Source: Symbiodinium natans (Eukaryota > Sar > Dinophyceae > Suessiales > Symbiodiniaceae). From it: a stretch of DNA of 64,000 nucleotides. Numbering within the stretch: position 1 is the stretch's first letter; each line of letters begins with the position of its first letter. The notes under the pieces were generated by a model that saw nothing but the letters and a program-made list of their open reading frames with translations, did no database searches and was not told the origin of the DNA. Of the stretch, positions 41,701-53,700 are shown one piece after another. The position numbers and the translations under genes are program-made. Location: positions 1,227,624 through 1,291,623 of the forward strand of contig CAJNDS010002479.1 of the NCBI GenBank assembly GCA_905221605.1, written 5' to 3'.

Positions 41701-44700
41701 GTGTACAAGATGATATATAGCAATGAGGGAAAGGAAAAGAGAAACTATGTATTGCATGGGGTTATCATCTTGCATATTTTTTGAAAACCCCGAAGCCACA
41801 AACTAAGTAGCCCTTATGACATGTTGTATCCAAGGCCCATAAATCCAAGGTGCTGGTGATCCAAGGCGCACCGGTGCGATCATCGAGATGCAAGTTTGGG
41901 ACTAAAGTGTACATATGATGTCACAAAAAGTGTGGTGGATACCAGCTGCAATGGCATTGCCCAGGTACTCCACATGCAGGTACGTTATCCTCCCAACTCA
42001 TAAGCAGCTTCGTTGGCAGTGAGCTTATGAGTGGGTCACTGCCCCCTGCAGATTCGAAAATTCGAAGAAAGGGGGTTGGGCACTCCTGGGAGTCTCTAGG
42101 AGTAGACCGCGTGAGGAGAAGAGTTCCGGGCGAGGAGAAGAGTTGAGTTTAATGGAACAAGCCCACACCGAAGGTGGGAAAGAATACAACAATAAAAACA
42201 AATACATCTTCTCCCTTATACTGGTAATATAGGGAGTATTGCCTTTCCTTTTTTTCTCTTTGTTTTTTTTGGCCGGGGGGGGGGTGTTCTTAAACGAATA
42301 GTAGTACTGGAGCATCATTGTGTTCCAGGTTCATTGGTTCCCATACTACCCCCCTCTGTACAACCCCCCCATAATAAAGGCCATTTACGGATAAGTAAGC
42401 CTGACGAAGGTTAGAAAAGGTTATGGGGGGGGGGGGGGGGGCTAGGGGGGGTAGTAGGGAAACCCATGGAGGTTAAGGCCCGGAGGTGTGGGTGTCCTTG
42501 GGCCCGGTGGCTGAGTCTGGCTTGGCAAATTCGGAGCTTTCACTTCGGTGTTCACCCTAAGCCCTAAAGCCTAAAGCCTAAAGCCTAAAGCCTAAAGCCT
42601 AAAGCCTAAAGCCTAAAGCCTAAAGCCCACACCCTAAACCGTAAACCTTAAACCCTAAACCCGAAACCCGAAACCCGAAACCCTAAACCCTAAACCTTAA
42701 ACCCTAAACCCTAAACCCTAAACCCTAAACCCGAAACCCTAAACCCTAAACCCTACGCATACATGACATTGAGGCCTCCCAGACAAGCGCCCACTAGTTG
42801 TCTAGCGCACTAGCTGCGAGGCTTTGTTGTTTAGATCCACTAATGGGGTTCAAGGTCTAAGGGTTAGGGTTTAGGGTTCGAGGGTTCGAGGGTTCGAGGG
42901 TTCGAGGGTTTAGGGTTCAGGGTTTAGGGTTTAGGTTCATGGGGCACCTCGCAAGTCCCAAGAACTCGCAAGGACCGCTCCTCCATGCAATCTGCGAGCA
43001 AGGCGGGTTGCTGCTATGGTTCAGGGGCTTGTGACATTGTGGACACCCGGAGTCCCCTAAACCAAGGGTGTAGGACTAAGAGTTTGGGGATAAACTCCTG
43101 ATTTGTGCAAGCCTACGGTAGGCATAGGGTTATAGGGTTTAGAAGTTAGGGTTTAGGGATGATAGAATCAGGGAGAAACGGAGGGCCTCCGTATAGCGAC
43201 AAGCATAAATGCCACAACGCGAACCCGAAACCCTTAGGCTTTTGCTTTTGTCGCGGGCTTAGGGTCTGACAAGGGGGTTTTAACCCTAGACTTTCCCTAA
43301 GCCTTGTAAACCCTAAACCGCATGTTAACATCCAGGGTTGCGACCATGGCGTATGACCCCAAGTCAACCCTAAACCCTAAAAGCTTGACCCGTGAGCCTG
43401 AAACGCAACTCTGGCCTATCGTCTCCCTACGGGTTGCAGGCTTTAACTGGCTGAGGGATTTAAAGGGTGTGGGTGAGCTTGAAGTTTAGGGTTTCACGTG
43501 CGGAGTTTCGGTTTTCGAGTTCAGGGTAGAGGGCTTAGGGTGTAGGGTTTAATTCGGGTGCGAAAACCCTCGTTTTTTTCAGGTCTCTGCGAGGCACCGG
43601 CAACACTGCCGGGGATGCCGGAAACGTTACCAGCTGATCTGCAGCCATGCAGGCCACATGGGCAGATGCATGCGTGGGGGTTTAGGGATTATGGGCTTTA
43701 TAGGGTTTGTGAAGCCCACTTACAGGGTTCACAGGGTTTAGGGCTTAAGCTTCAAAGCACTCAATCCGTATCCCTACGAGCGTTTACACCTTTGCACCTC
43801 ACATGCTGAAGTACTCGTACTAGTTGCTGAGGACCCGATATAAAAATGAAAGCATAAGGTCGGGCTGTGTTATTAAGGATCCCAGCCCAGGGTAGCTGTA
43901 ACGCTACTTAAAGACCTACTGGCAAATTCTCCCTCAACCTACTTTCGGAACTGAGCAGTTTAGTGAGCAACGAAGAGCCTAAATACCCTAACCCGTAAAC
44001 ACCCTTGAGCCCGAAACTAAACCCAGCCCTACTACTAATATACCAAACCCGACACCATATATCTCGCCATCTCGTGTCAGCAAACCCTACTTGGAGGTTC
44101 AGGGTACTGAGAACGCCAACTATACGTCTACTTAAAACCAACTTGCGGACTTCGGGGGGAAGTACAGTTATGATTGGGTTCATAAGTGCCAGGGTTTAGG
44201 GTTGAGGGTTTAGGGTTTAGGGTTTTGGGTTTAGGGTTTAGGGTTCCTTGGAGCTCTAAGCAAGCCCCAGACTTACGCCCAAGTCAGAGCATGCAGGCTG
44301 GATGTGGACCAGGATACCGGTGGAGGTACGATTACAGGACGGGCAAGCGCGCAAGACCCTGACCCCTAAACCCTAAACCCTAAACCCTAAACCCTAAACC
44401 CTAAACTCTAAACCCTAAACCCTAAACCCCACACCCCAAACCCGAAACCCGAAACCCCGAAGCGAGCAAGGCTAAACCCGAAACCCCGAAGCGAGCAAGG
44501 AACACAACTTTGAACCTAAGCTCACACAACCTAAGCTCAACCTCCTGTGTTTTGAATGACATAAGCTCTAAACCATGGGAAGCGACGGTGGTTAGCATCT
44601 GGCCAGAAAACCGGGCAGCGAGAGACGGCAGACTGTTGACAACATCCGCCGTCAACCGAGATTTCTCCGGCATTGCGCACGCAGGGCAGCTACAGGTCGG

Positions 44701-47700
44701 CGGTGTCCGGCACGAACGATTGGCAGGAATCTCGACCGAGGTTTGGCAACCGCAAGCACGTGGAGGAAGCACTCGGCATGCCCGATGTAAACCCCAAACC
44801 TCGCCGGGGTTTAGAGTTTAGGAAAGTTTAGGGCCGAGGGATGTTCAGGGTTTAGGGTTTGGGGCTTAGGGTTTCAGAGAAAGCCCGAAACCCTCATGAG
44901 TAAAGCCTGAGCCCAAGCTCAAACTCCAAAGACCTAAATCCCTCGAGCTGTGTTTTATAAGAGGCCCCCAACAAGAGACCTCTTTTTGTATGGGGTTTAG
45001 GTTTAGGGTTAAGACCCTAAACCCTAAACCCTAAGGTGTTAGGGTTCAGGGTTTTGGCTTTAGGGTAGGTACCTGAGGGGGAGCTCAGGGAAGCTTAGGG
45101 AGCCTTGGAGCCTTAGGGAGTAGTGGGGAGGATTAGGGAGCCTTGGGTTACATAACCCCCATTGAAGCCCCGCTCCCTTGAGGACCCTATAGGTTAGGGT
45201 TCAAAGCTTAGGTTTCGAGGTTCATTGTTTCAGGATCCCCTAAGTAAAAAATGAAGATCCGTACTAGGGGTAAATTCAGGGAGCCGCAGGAATTTGAAAG
45301 CTCTATGTTGAGCCCTTACCTATGTCCTAGAAGGGCGACCACCTTAGGGGTTGGTTGAACCCTAAACCTCAAACCCTAAACCTAAACACTGAACCACAGC
45401 AGAGTTCTTGTAAGGGCTCGTGGCTCACAGGGGTGTCGTTGCTACGGGAGGTCGCTTTTTGTTGTTGAAGGCCTAGGCCCCGGCTTCGTCGTCTAGGGTT
45501 TAGGGTTCAGGGTCCCTGAACCCTAAGCCCTAAGCCCTAAGCCCTAAGCCCTAAGCCCTAAGCCCTAAACCCTAAACCCTAAACCCTACATGGGGTTTTG
45601 GGTTTATGGCCTCCGGCCCTGAGCTGCGGAGGAGGCGAGGCCGCGGCGAACCGCCGTTTGCGGACGTGGATGGAATCCGGCATGTGCAGCTACAAGCCGC
45701 CAGCCTCAGCTATTCTCAGGTCCTTAGTGCTGTAGCGTTTAGGGTTTAGGGTTTAGGGTTTAGGGTTTAGGGTTTAGGGTCCCTAAGGTCCTTTGGATCC
45801 TGAATCCTGAGGGTCCTATAGTGAACCTTCGAGGAGCAGAGGGAGCTAGAGGGACGACTCGGTTCCCCAGCCCCCTAGCCCCGAAGGTTACGCCATTGGC
45901 ATCTTACCCTAAACCCTAAACCCTAAACCCGAAACCCTCAACCCCAAACCCTACGCCTTAAGCTGGGGGCTGTGGGCCTTGGGGTATGGTCTATAGGTGT
46001 AAGAGGACCTTGCATGCGAAGATATGACCTTGAGAGGGTTTGAAGGGCCAAACTTTTTCAGCAGGTTGTGACAGTGGCGAGTGGCCCTCGGCCTGCAAGC
46101 AGATCTGCCTTGAGATTGTAGGGCGGAACGCCTTCAACCCTCAACCCTAAAGTCCTAAACCCCAAATCCTTTCTTAAGGTATCGGGGCAGTCTCCGTGAA
46201 GCGGTTTGACCCTGGGGGCCGTGTATCCTGAAACGTCGTCCTGCTTCTTTTGGGTTTAGGGTTTCAAATTTAGGGAGCAGCCTGTGCCTCAGATTGCCTC
46301 AATCACCTTACATCCTAGTGTTGAGAGCAAACTGCTCACTCCCGGCAACGCCGCGCAGCAACATCTCGGAGGAACATTGAGGAACACCCTAAACCTTAAA
46401 CCCCAAACCCTAAACCCTCAACCCTAAATCCTAAACCCTAGGGAAAGTCTGCCCCAATATCTCTGACGCCAATGTAGAGTTGAGCAATTCTGACAGATGG
46501 CAATGGCACGGGTTAAGGGCTCAAGTTTTCAAACTCGCGGGGGTGCGTGCTGCCTTTTGTGAGGTATACATTCCGGAAGCTCCTCGGTGACTACTCCTCA
46601 CGCGGCTGGCTTCATGTAAGGTTCCTGCAGAAGGAAAGCCCTGTACCACCCCCAAACCCTGAATCATTATAAGGGTGGTCATATGGTCCCTTAACATGTT
46701 CCCTTACTTTCCCCTTTTGATAGCCCATATTAAGGGACCATGTATCACGCTTCATCCTAAGCCCTACGGCCCTAGAAGCCTGAGCACAAGAAGAACCCCT
46801 AAACCCTAAACCCTAAACAGCCTGCTGCTGCTGCAGAGAGTGCTTGCAGACAACCCAAAACCCTAAAACCCTAGACCCTAGACCCTAGACCCCAGACACT
46901 AGACCCTAGACCCTAGACCCTAAACCCTAAACCCTAAACCCTACACCCTACACCCTAAACCCTAAACCCTAAACCTAAACAACTCTTCTCAACCCTACAT
47001 GAACCCTCAGGCCTCAGCCCTGAAGCACAGACCCTGGAGGCCTCTCACCGCACCTGGTGTACGGGTGTATCTCCCCGCGGCGTTCCGTGGCTTGCAACAC
47101 CGCGGGGAAGGGTTTAGGGTTTAGGGTTTTTTGGTTTAGGGTTTCGGGTTTACGGTTTAGGGTTTAGGGTTAAGGGTTTAGGGTTCAGGACACAGCCTTT
47201 GGGGTTTGGGCTTTGGGCTTTGGGTAGTATGTCTGGGCTCAACTCAACGCCTCAACCCCTCAACCCCTCAACCCCAACCCAAGGAAGAGGGTCCACAGCC
47301 TCTCTCTCACAGCCGCGACCGCTCAGGGCTCGTTTGGACAGCTCTGCGGCACCCGCGCAAAGACGCGGCGGCGATGCACATCGAGCAACGCGGCCGCAAG
47401 ACATCAGCCCTAAACCCTAGCGCTAAACCTTAAACCCTAAACCCTCAACCCTCAACCCTAAGCCCGAAACCCTAAACGCTAAACCCTAAACCCTGAACCC
47501 TCAGCAACTCTTATCAACCCGCATTGCTGCATTAACCCTCGGGCCTCAGCCCTGCAGAAATCCCTACACCCTGCACCTTTCAGAGAAGGGCAGCCTTCTC
47601 ATGGAACTATATCCCCCTTGGGAATTATTTGTTTATTTTGATTCGTATCAAACCCAAGAGGATATTAAACATGCTTTTTGTTAAGGTTCTAAGGGGAGTA

Positions 47701-50700
47701 TAGGGAACCCTAAAACCTTAAACCCCCTAAGCCCTAAACCCTAAACCCGAAAATCCTAGAACCCGAGGTTTTAGGGTTTTAAGGGTTAGGGCTTAGGGTT
47801 CAGGGGTTGCCGCGTGATTTTTTTCACCTCGCGGGGTCACCAGACCCTGAACCCTGAACCTGAAGGAGGGTTTAGGGCCTGAACCTGAAGGCCCTGACAC
47901 CGTAAACACTCAGTCCCTGAAGTCGTTATAGGTTTTAGGGCGTAGGGTTTATTCAAGGAGGGGCCCCCTTACTATACTAACTATAGTTGAGGGACTTATC
48001 ACCTAATTTAGCGGCCTTACAACCCCATTGTAGGGCCCTTGTAACTCTACTTATAACTTGGGGGGCCCCTCCTTGTAGGGTCTATATAGGGGTTCAGGGG
48101 TTTTTTAGGGCGATTTAGTGGTTTTTAGGGTTTAGGGATGATCCCCCCCCCCCCCCCCCCCCGCCCCTCCCAAAGCAGGCATTTCGTCTACGAGATGTGC
48201 TGGCGCGACTTCTTCCGGCACGTAGCTGCGCGTTGGGGCTCCAAACTCTTCAAGCGAGAAGGCCCTTTGGGGTTTTGGGTTGCGGGGTTTAGGGTTTTTG
48301 GGGTTTTGGGTTTCGGGGTTTTTGGGTTTCGGGGTTTTTGGGTTTGGGGTTCAGGGTGTACAGAAACAAGTTTGGGGAGTGCAAATCGGAAACTCTTGAG
48401 CCCTCAAACTCTTTATTTAGCCCTCGCCCAAGCCCTAGCTGAACCGTTTTGAAACCCTAAGCCCCGAAACAAACCCAGAACCCGAAGCCCCAAACCTTAC
48501 ACCCAAGAAACCCTAAACCTTGAACCCCTCAAACTGAAACTCTAATGCCCCCAAACCCTAAATCCGAAACGCCCTAAACCCTAAACCCTAAACCTTAATC
48601 CTTAAACTGCCTTAAACCCCTAAACCCTAAACGCCAAAGCCCTAAGAAACGCCGCGCAGGTCCCTTGGCATCGGATCGGCCCTGGCGCCGGGATGAAACC
48701 CTGGAGCAGAGGCTTCTCCAGGGCTTTGGGGCTTTGGGGTTTAGGGTTCAGGGTTCAGAGTGCAGGGTCAGGAATTTGGCGTAGGGGCTTTAGGCGGTTT
48801 GGGCTCTCAACCCTCATCCCGAACCTTTAGGGTCCAGGGCTTCTGGGTTTACAAGGCACGGCTTAGGCATGAGAGTCTGTGGTTTTGAGCGATTTAGGGC
48901 TTCCGAGAAGTTAGGAGTTGTGCTTGAGGACTTGGACTGGAGTCCAGGATCCTGAGACCCCGGCACCCGAACAGCACACACATCCCCAAAACCTCGGCTG
49001 TACAAGTTACAACCTGCCGGAATCTCTCTAAACCCGTCAAACCCGAAATACCCATCTCTCGAGGTCCCTCAAGCCCAACACCCTTTGCATAAACCCTCTT
49101 TAGGGTTTAGGGTTTAAGGTTTAGGGTTTAGGGTTTAGGGTTCAGGGTTCAGGGTTCAGGGTTTGGGGTTTAGGGTTACAGACCCTCTGACCCTAAAACC
49201 CTGAAGCCGAATCTTCCAAATATGCACCTGACTTTACGACCGCCATGTCATCCAGCATTGGCGAACTCCAGGGCTTAGGCTTTAGGCTGTGGGGCTCTTT
49301 CTCGTGGTGCAAATTCTACTTATCAGGGCACCATAGAAGTCATGTTGCTTCAAAGGGTTTTGGCTTCATTTGGTTTCTTTTAGGTTCCGGGGCTCTACTG
49401 GTGATGACCTTTTTGTTCGGTTTGGTGCAATCCCCCAGACTTCAACCGCAAACCTTTGTTGCATATACCTCACATGATTACCCCAAACCCCAAACCCCAA
49501 ACCCCAAACCCCAAACCCCAAACCCCAAACCCTAAACCCTAAACCCTAAACCCCAAACCCTAAACCCTAAACCCTAAACCCTCACGTAGGTGGAAAGATG
49601 GCCTGACGGGCGTGCCTTTGGTGGATGCGGCCGCCCGGCGTGTTAAAGAGCACAGGCCACTAGCACAAAACCTGCACCCCTACCCGAACTAAGGATATAT
49701 ATATATATATATATACATATGTATATGAACTCAGACTATATATCCAAGATTATTCATAGATACATATATATATATATATACATATACATAGACTTAAGAT
49801 GAAGTGTGTATATATATATACATACATGTAATTCAGTTTCGGCGTTTTGGATCCGAGTCGTTCAGGCCGAGGGAAGGCAAGAAATGGGCAGCGAGCAATG
49901 TCGCCACTGCGCGTAGCATGTCTCCTGCTCCCTTCTCACCCTGCATACATACAACGCTACATACCATAAGCTAGGGCCTGGAGTGGACTCTCGTTCCCCC
50001 TGTTTACTGGCTTCGGTTCCCATAGAACCTCTAGCAAAGACCGCTGTCTGGGACACCCTAACCCCAAACCATAAACCTTAGAAGTGAAATCCTTAAACCC
50101 TAAACGCTAAACCCTAAACCTTCGAAGTGAAATCCTTAAACCCTAGATCCTGAGCCCTAAACCCTAAACCCTAAACCTTAGGAGTGAAATCCTTAAACCC
50201 TAAACCCTGAGCCCTGCAAGTAAAGCAAAGAAAAGGGCCAGTCTTCCGAGCTCGTGGACGAGGGTTTAGGGTTTAAGGTTTAGGGTTTAGGGTTAGGGTT
50301 TAGGGTTTAGGGTTTAGGGTTTAGGGTTTAGGGTTTAGGGTTTAGGGTTTAGGGTGGGCTGAAAGGCTCAGGGCTCGGGCCTGTTCGCCGACATGTCCCT
50401 GAACGCCACAAGCCATGATAGGCCAAGGGTCTGAGATGACAGGCTTCTACGGCTTCTACTCATACAATACATATGTATATATATATATATATATATTCTT
50501 ATTTATTTCTTTATTTATTTGTTTATACACAAATCTAGCAAAGGGTAGTTTCACGGGCCCTTAATATGGTCCCTTACCTTCTTTGAAGGGTTCTGAAGTA
50601 GGCGCCCTTGGGTTGTACAGGGTATGTAAGGGTATATACGGGGGTTCCATTTAAGGCATTTAAGGGCCCATACCAAGGGACCATTTAACTACCCTCAGAA

Positions 50701-53700
50701 TATACGTATATATGTATGTCAGCAGCTCAACGATTTAGAGGCGGGCATACATAGCTGAGGAATGGAGAACGCATGAGAACGCTGCGCCCCCCAACGCCGA
50801 AGCGCCCCAAAAACAAAAGCCCAAAGCCCAAAGCCCAAAGCCCTGAACCTAGATCATAAATCCTACACCCTAAGCCCTAAACCCTAAACCCCAAACCCCA
50901 AACCCCAAACCTCAAACCCTAAACCCTAAACCCTAAACCCTACAGGACACAAGCCCCTAAACTTTGAAGCTTCGAAGCCCTTGAGGCCATGCGCGAGCTG
51001 AAGGTCACAGGTTACATTGGCAGCCGGGCTGTTAGGGTTTAGGGTTTAGGGTTTAGGGTTTAGGGTTTAGGGTTTAGGGTTTAGGGTTTAGGGTTTAGGG
51101 TTTAGGGTTTAGGGTTTAGGGTTTAGGGTTTAGGGTGTAGATGTGTCTAGGGTCTAGGGTTTAAGACGATGGCTTGGTCTTTTGGGATGCTTACGGGCTT
51201 CCGCTTGCTGAACCGGGTTTCTTAAACCCTTGACACCCAAAACCTCATCCTTGACCCTAGGCTCGAACTTAGAGCCCTGACGCTGCACTCAACCTTAAAA
51301 GCCCTAAACCTTAGAGCCCTCAACCCTAAACCCTAAACCCCTGACCCTAAGATATACATTGGAGGGAGAAGGAACGTGAAGCGTTGAGGGGGCGGGGTGG
51401 GGGGGGGGGTTGAGTTTCGAAGGGTGGAACGGGTTTAGGGTTTAGGGTTCAGGGTTTTCGGGGGTTAGGGCCTTAGGGAGCCAAAACCCCACATTCCTGA
51501 CACCTATGTCCCCATTATGGCCGTAGCTGTAAACTAGGGTTTGGGGCTTAGGGTTCAGGGTTTTGGGTTTAGGGTTTAGGGGTTAGGGAACTGAGCGCAG
51601 CTGAGGCAACTTGGCTCGGCAGTTTGCTGCCGCCTTCCTCATAGAGGAGCTCCAGGCGAAGAAGTTTGTTTAAAGGGTTTCGGGTTCAGGGTTCAGGGTT
51701 CAGGGTGTAGGGTTTAGGGTTTAGGGTTTAGGGTTGGAAATCAGTGGAAGCAGAAAATGCACCTAGGCTTCGGGAACTCCTCAATCCTTCACCCTCAAGG
51801 CCAAACCCCACACTTTTGAGTCCCCGCCGTGCAGGTAGACTGGCGAGTGGGAGCCGACTGGCCGCCCAAAGGCATTCAGCTTGAGTTGGGTACCTTCCAG
51901 CCTTAAACCCTCAGTCCTAGACCCAAGTCTGAGCCCAAAACCCCCCTGAACTTTCAGGCACCGTAAACACCCAGACCTAAAGCACCCGAACCCTAAAGCC
52001 CCAAACCCTTAACCTCAAGCCCCAAACCCGTTACCGCTTTTAAGGGGCTCCTTCAAAGAAAGACCAAGATTTTTGGGGTCAGGGACGGCTGCATGCCGAA
52101 GTCTTCTGCAAGAGAGCCCTACGAGTTATGGAGCAGTCCTCGTAGACCCCTAAGCCCTACCCTAAACCCTAAACCCTAAACCCTAATGCCCAAGCCCCAA
52201 ACGCCCCAAACTGCTGAACCCCAACCCCCTGAACTACAAAGCCCTACACCCTGCATCCCCCAGGTTTGAGTCACTTCTGGTTGACTACTACTGAACCCTG
52301 GACCCTGAACCCTAAACCCCAAACCCCAAACCCCAAACCCTAAACCCTAAACCCTAAACCCTAAACCCTAAACCCTAAACCCTAAACCCTAAACCCTAAA
52401 CCCTAAACCCTAAACCCTAAACCCTAAACCCTACCCCAGGTTTGAGTCACTTCTGGTCGACTACGAGCCACACAGCAACTGGGGGCAGTGGGCGCGATCT
52501 GCAGGCCTTGGCAAAGGTGAATTCTTGGAAGGGTTGAGGGGGGTGAGGCCTGGGAGGCTTGATCACCCTCAGGGTTCAGGGTTCAGGGTTTAGGGCAGTT
52601 TAGGGTTGAGGGTTTAGGGTTAGGGCTCTACACCCTAAAAGCCCTAAATCCTAAACGCCCTAAACCTTAAAGCCCTAAACCCTGTTTTGCGAGGGGCATC
52701 TGTGTCTTAGGGTCGGTGAAACCCTGAACCCTGGACCCTGGTCTCTAAACCCAGTTCTTAAGGTTTTGGGGGAGTTGGACATGGACGTCCGGCCTCTACC
52801 AAGGCTTGCAAAACTTCCTTAAACCCTAAACCCTAACCCCCTAAACCCTTGAGCCCAAAACTTGGGTTCTGACATTTTCTTGCTGCCACTATACTATGAG
52901 CAAGGGGTTCAGAGGCCTGAGCCCTAAACCCTCAACAGTCTAGGAACCCTAAATACCTCAACCAAAAACCCCTAGGGGTTTGGAAGGGTGACACTTCAAA
53001 CACCGTGAACCGGGTCAGCCGGGGTGCCGGGGGGGGGGGGGGGGGGGGTAGTTAGATGGGTTTGCAGTTGCTCCGCAACCCTAAGCCATGAAGCCTCAAC
53101 CCTAAACCCTAAGCCCTAAACCCTAAACCCTAAACCCTCAACCATAAACCCTGCAAACACACTTCAATGCCCGCCGCTCGGATAGGCGTGGTCCCCACGA
53201 ACGAGGCCAAGCGTCGCCGCGTAGGCCCCCTTGGGGCTCAGAGTTTACCTTGAGGCTCAAATGTAGTCCCTTTATGGTGCAGGGTTCAGGGTTCAGGGCT
53301 TAGGGCTTAGGGTTCAGAGTTCAGGGTTCAGGGTTTAGGTACAGTAGGACATTTGAAGGTTCATGGGTAGCTAAGTAGGGTTACAAGTACCTGAGTTAAG
53401 TCTATCGTATAGGTTACCTTACTTATACCCCTACTTCTACCTGCCCATGAACATTCATGTAAAGCTTAAGGCTTAGGGCTGAGGGTTTTACAGGGTGCAA
53501 CTTGTTCACCGCGGGTTTGGCGGGGCTTTAAGGTTGTGAGGGTTCAGGGTTAGGGCTTAGGACCCGCAGGATTCACAGAGTTCTCCGGAGTTAAACAAAC
53601 TTTCTACAAGGTTGGCGAGGGTTATTCAGCGCACCGGTTGCGAGAGTTCCAGTTGGCTCCCGCGTTGGTTAGTCACTGATCGTCCCTTCGGGCGGACTTT

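Larger units (their letters stand above)
36625..43582 (+). other. CRY-DASH intron 11 (about 7 kb)
   Basis: The longest intron in the model. Starts with a 14-unit TTTAGGG array (36,639-36,735). The middle, roughly 36,900-42,300, is nearly free of telomere-like repeats and AT-richer, with no recognisable gene on either strand. It contains a degenerate minisatellite, inverted-repeat element F, and near the end CCTAAAG and TTCGAGGG variant arrays. The middle could be one old large insertion. Confidence 0.5.
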
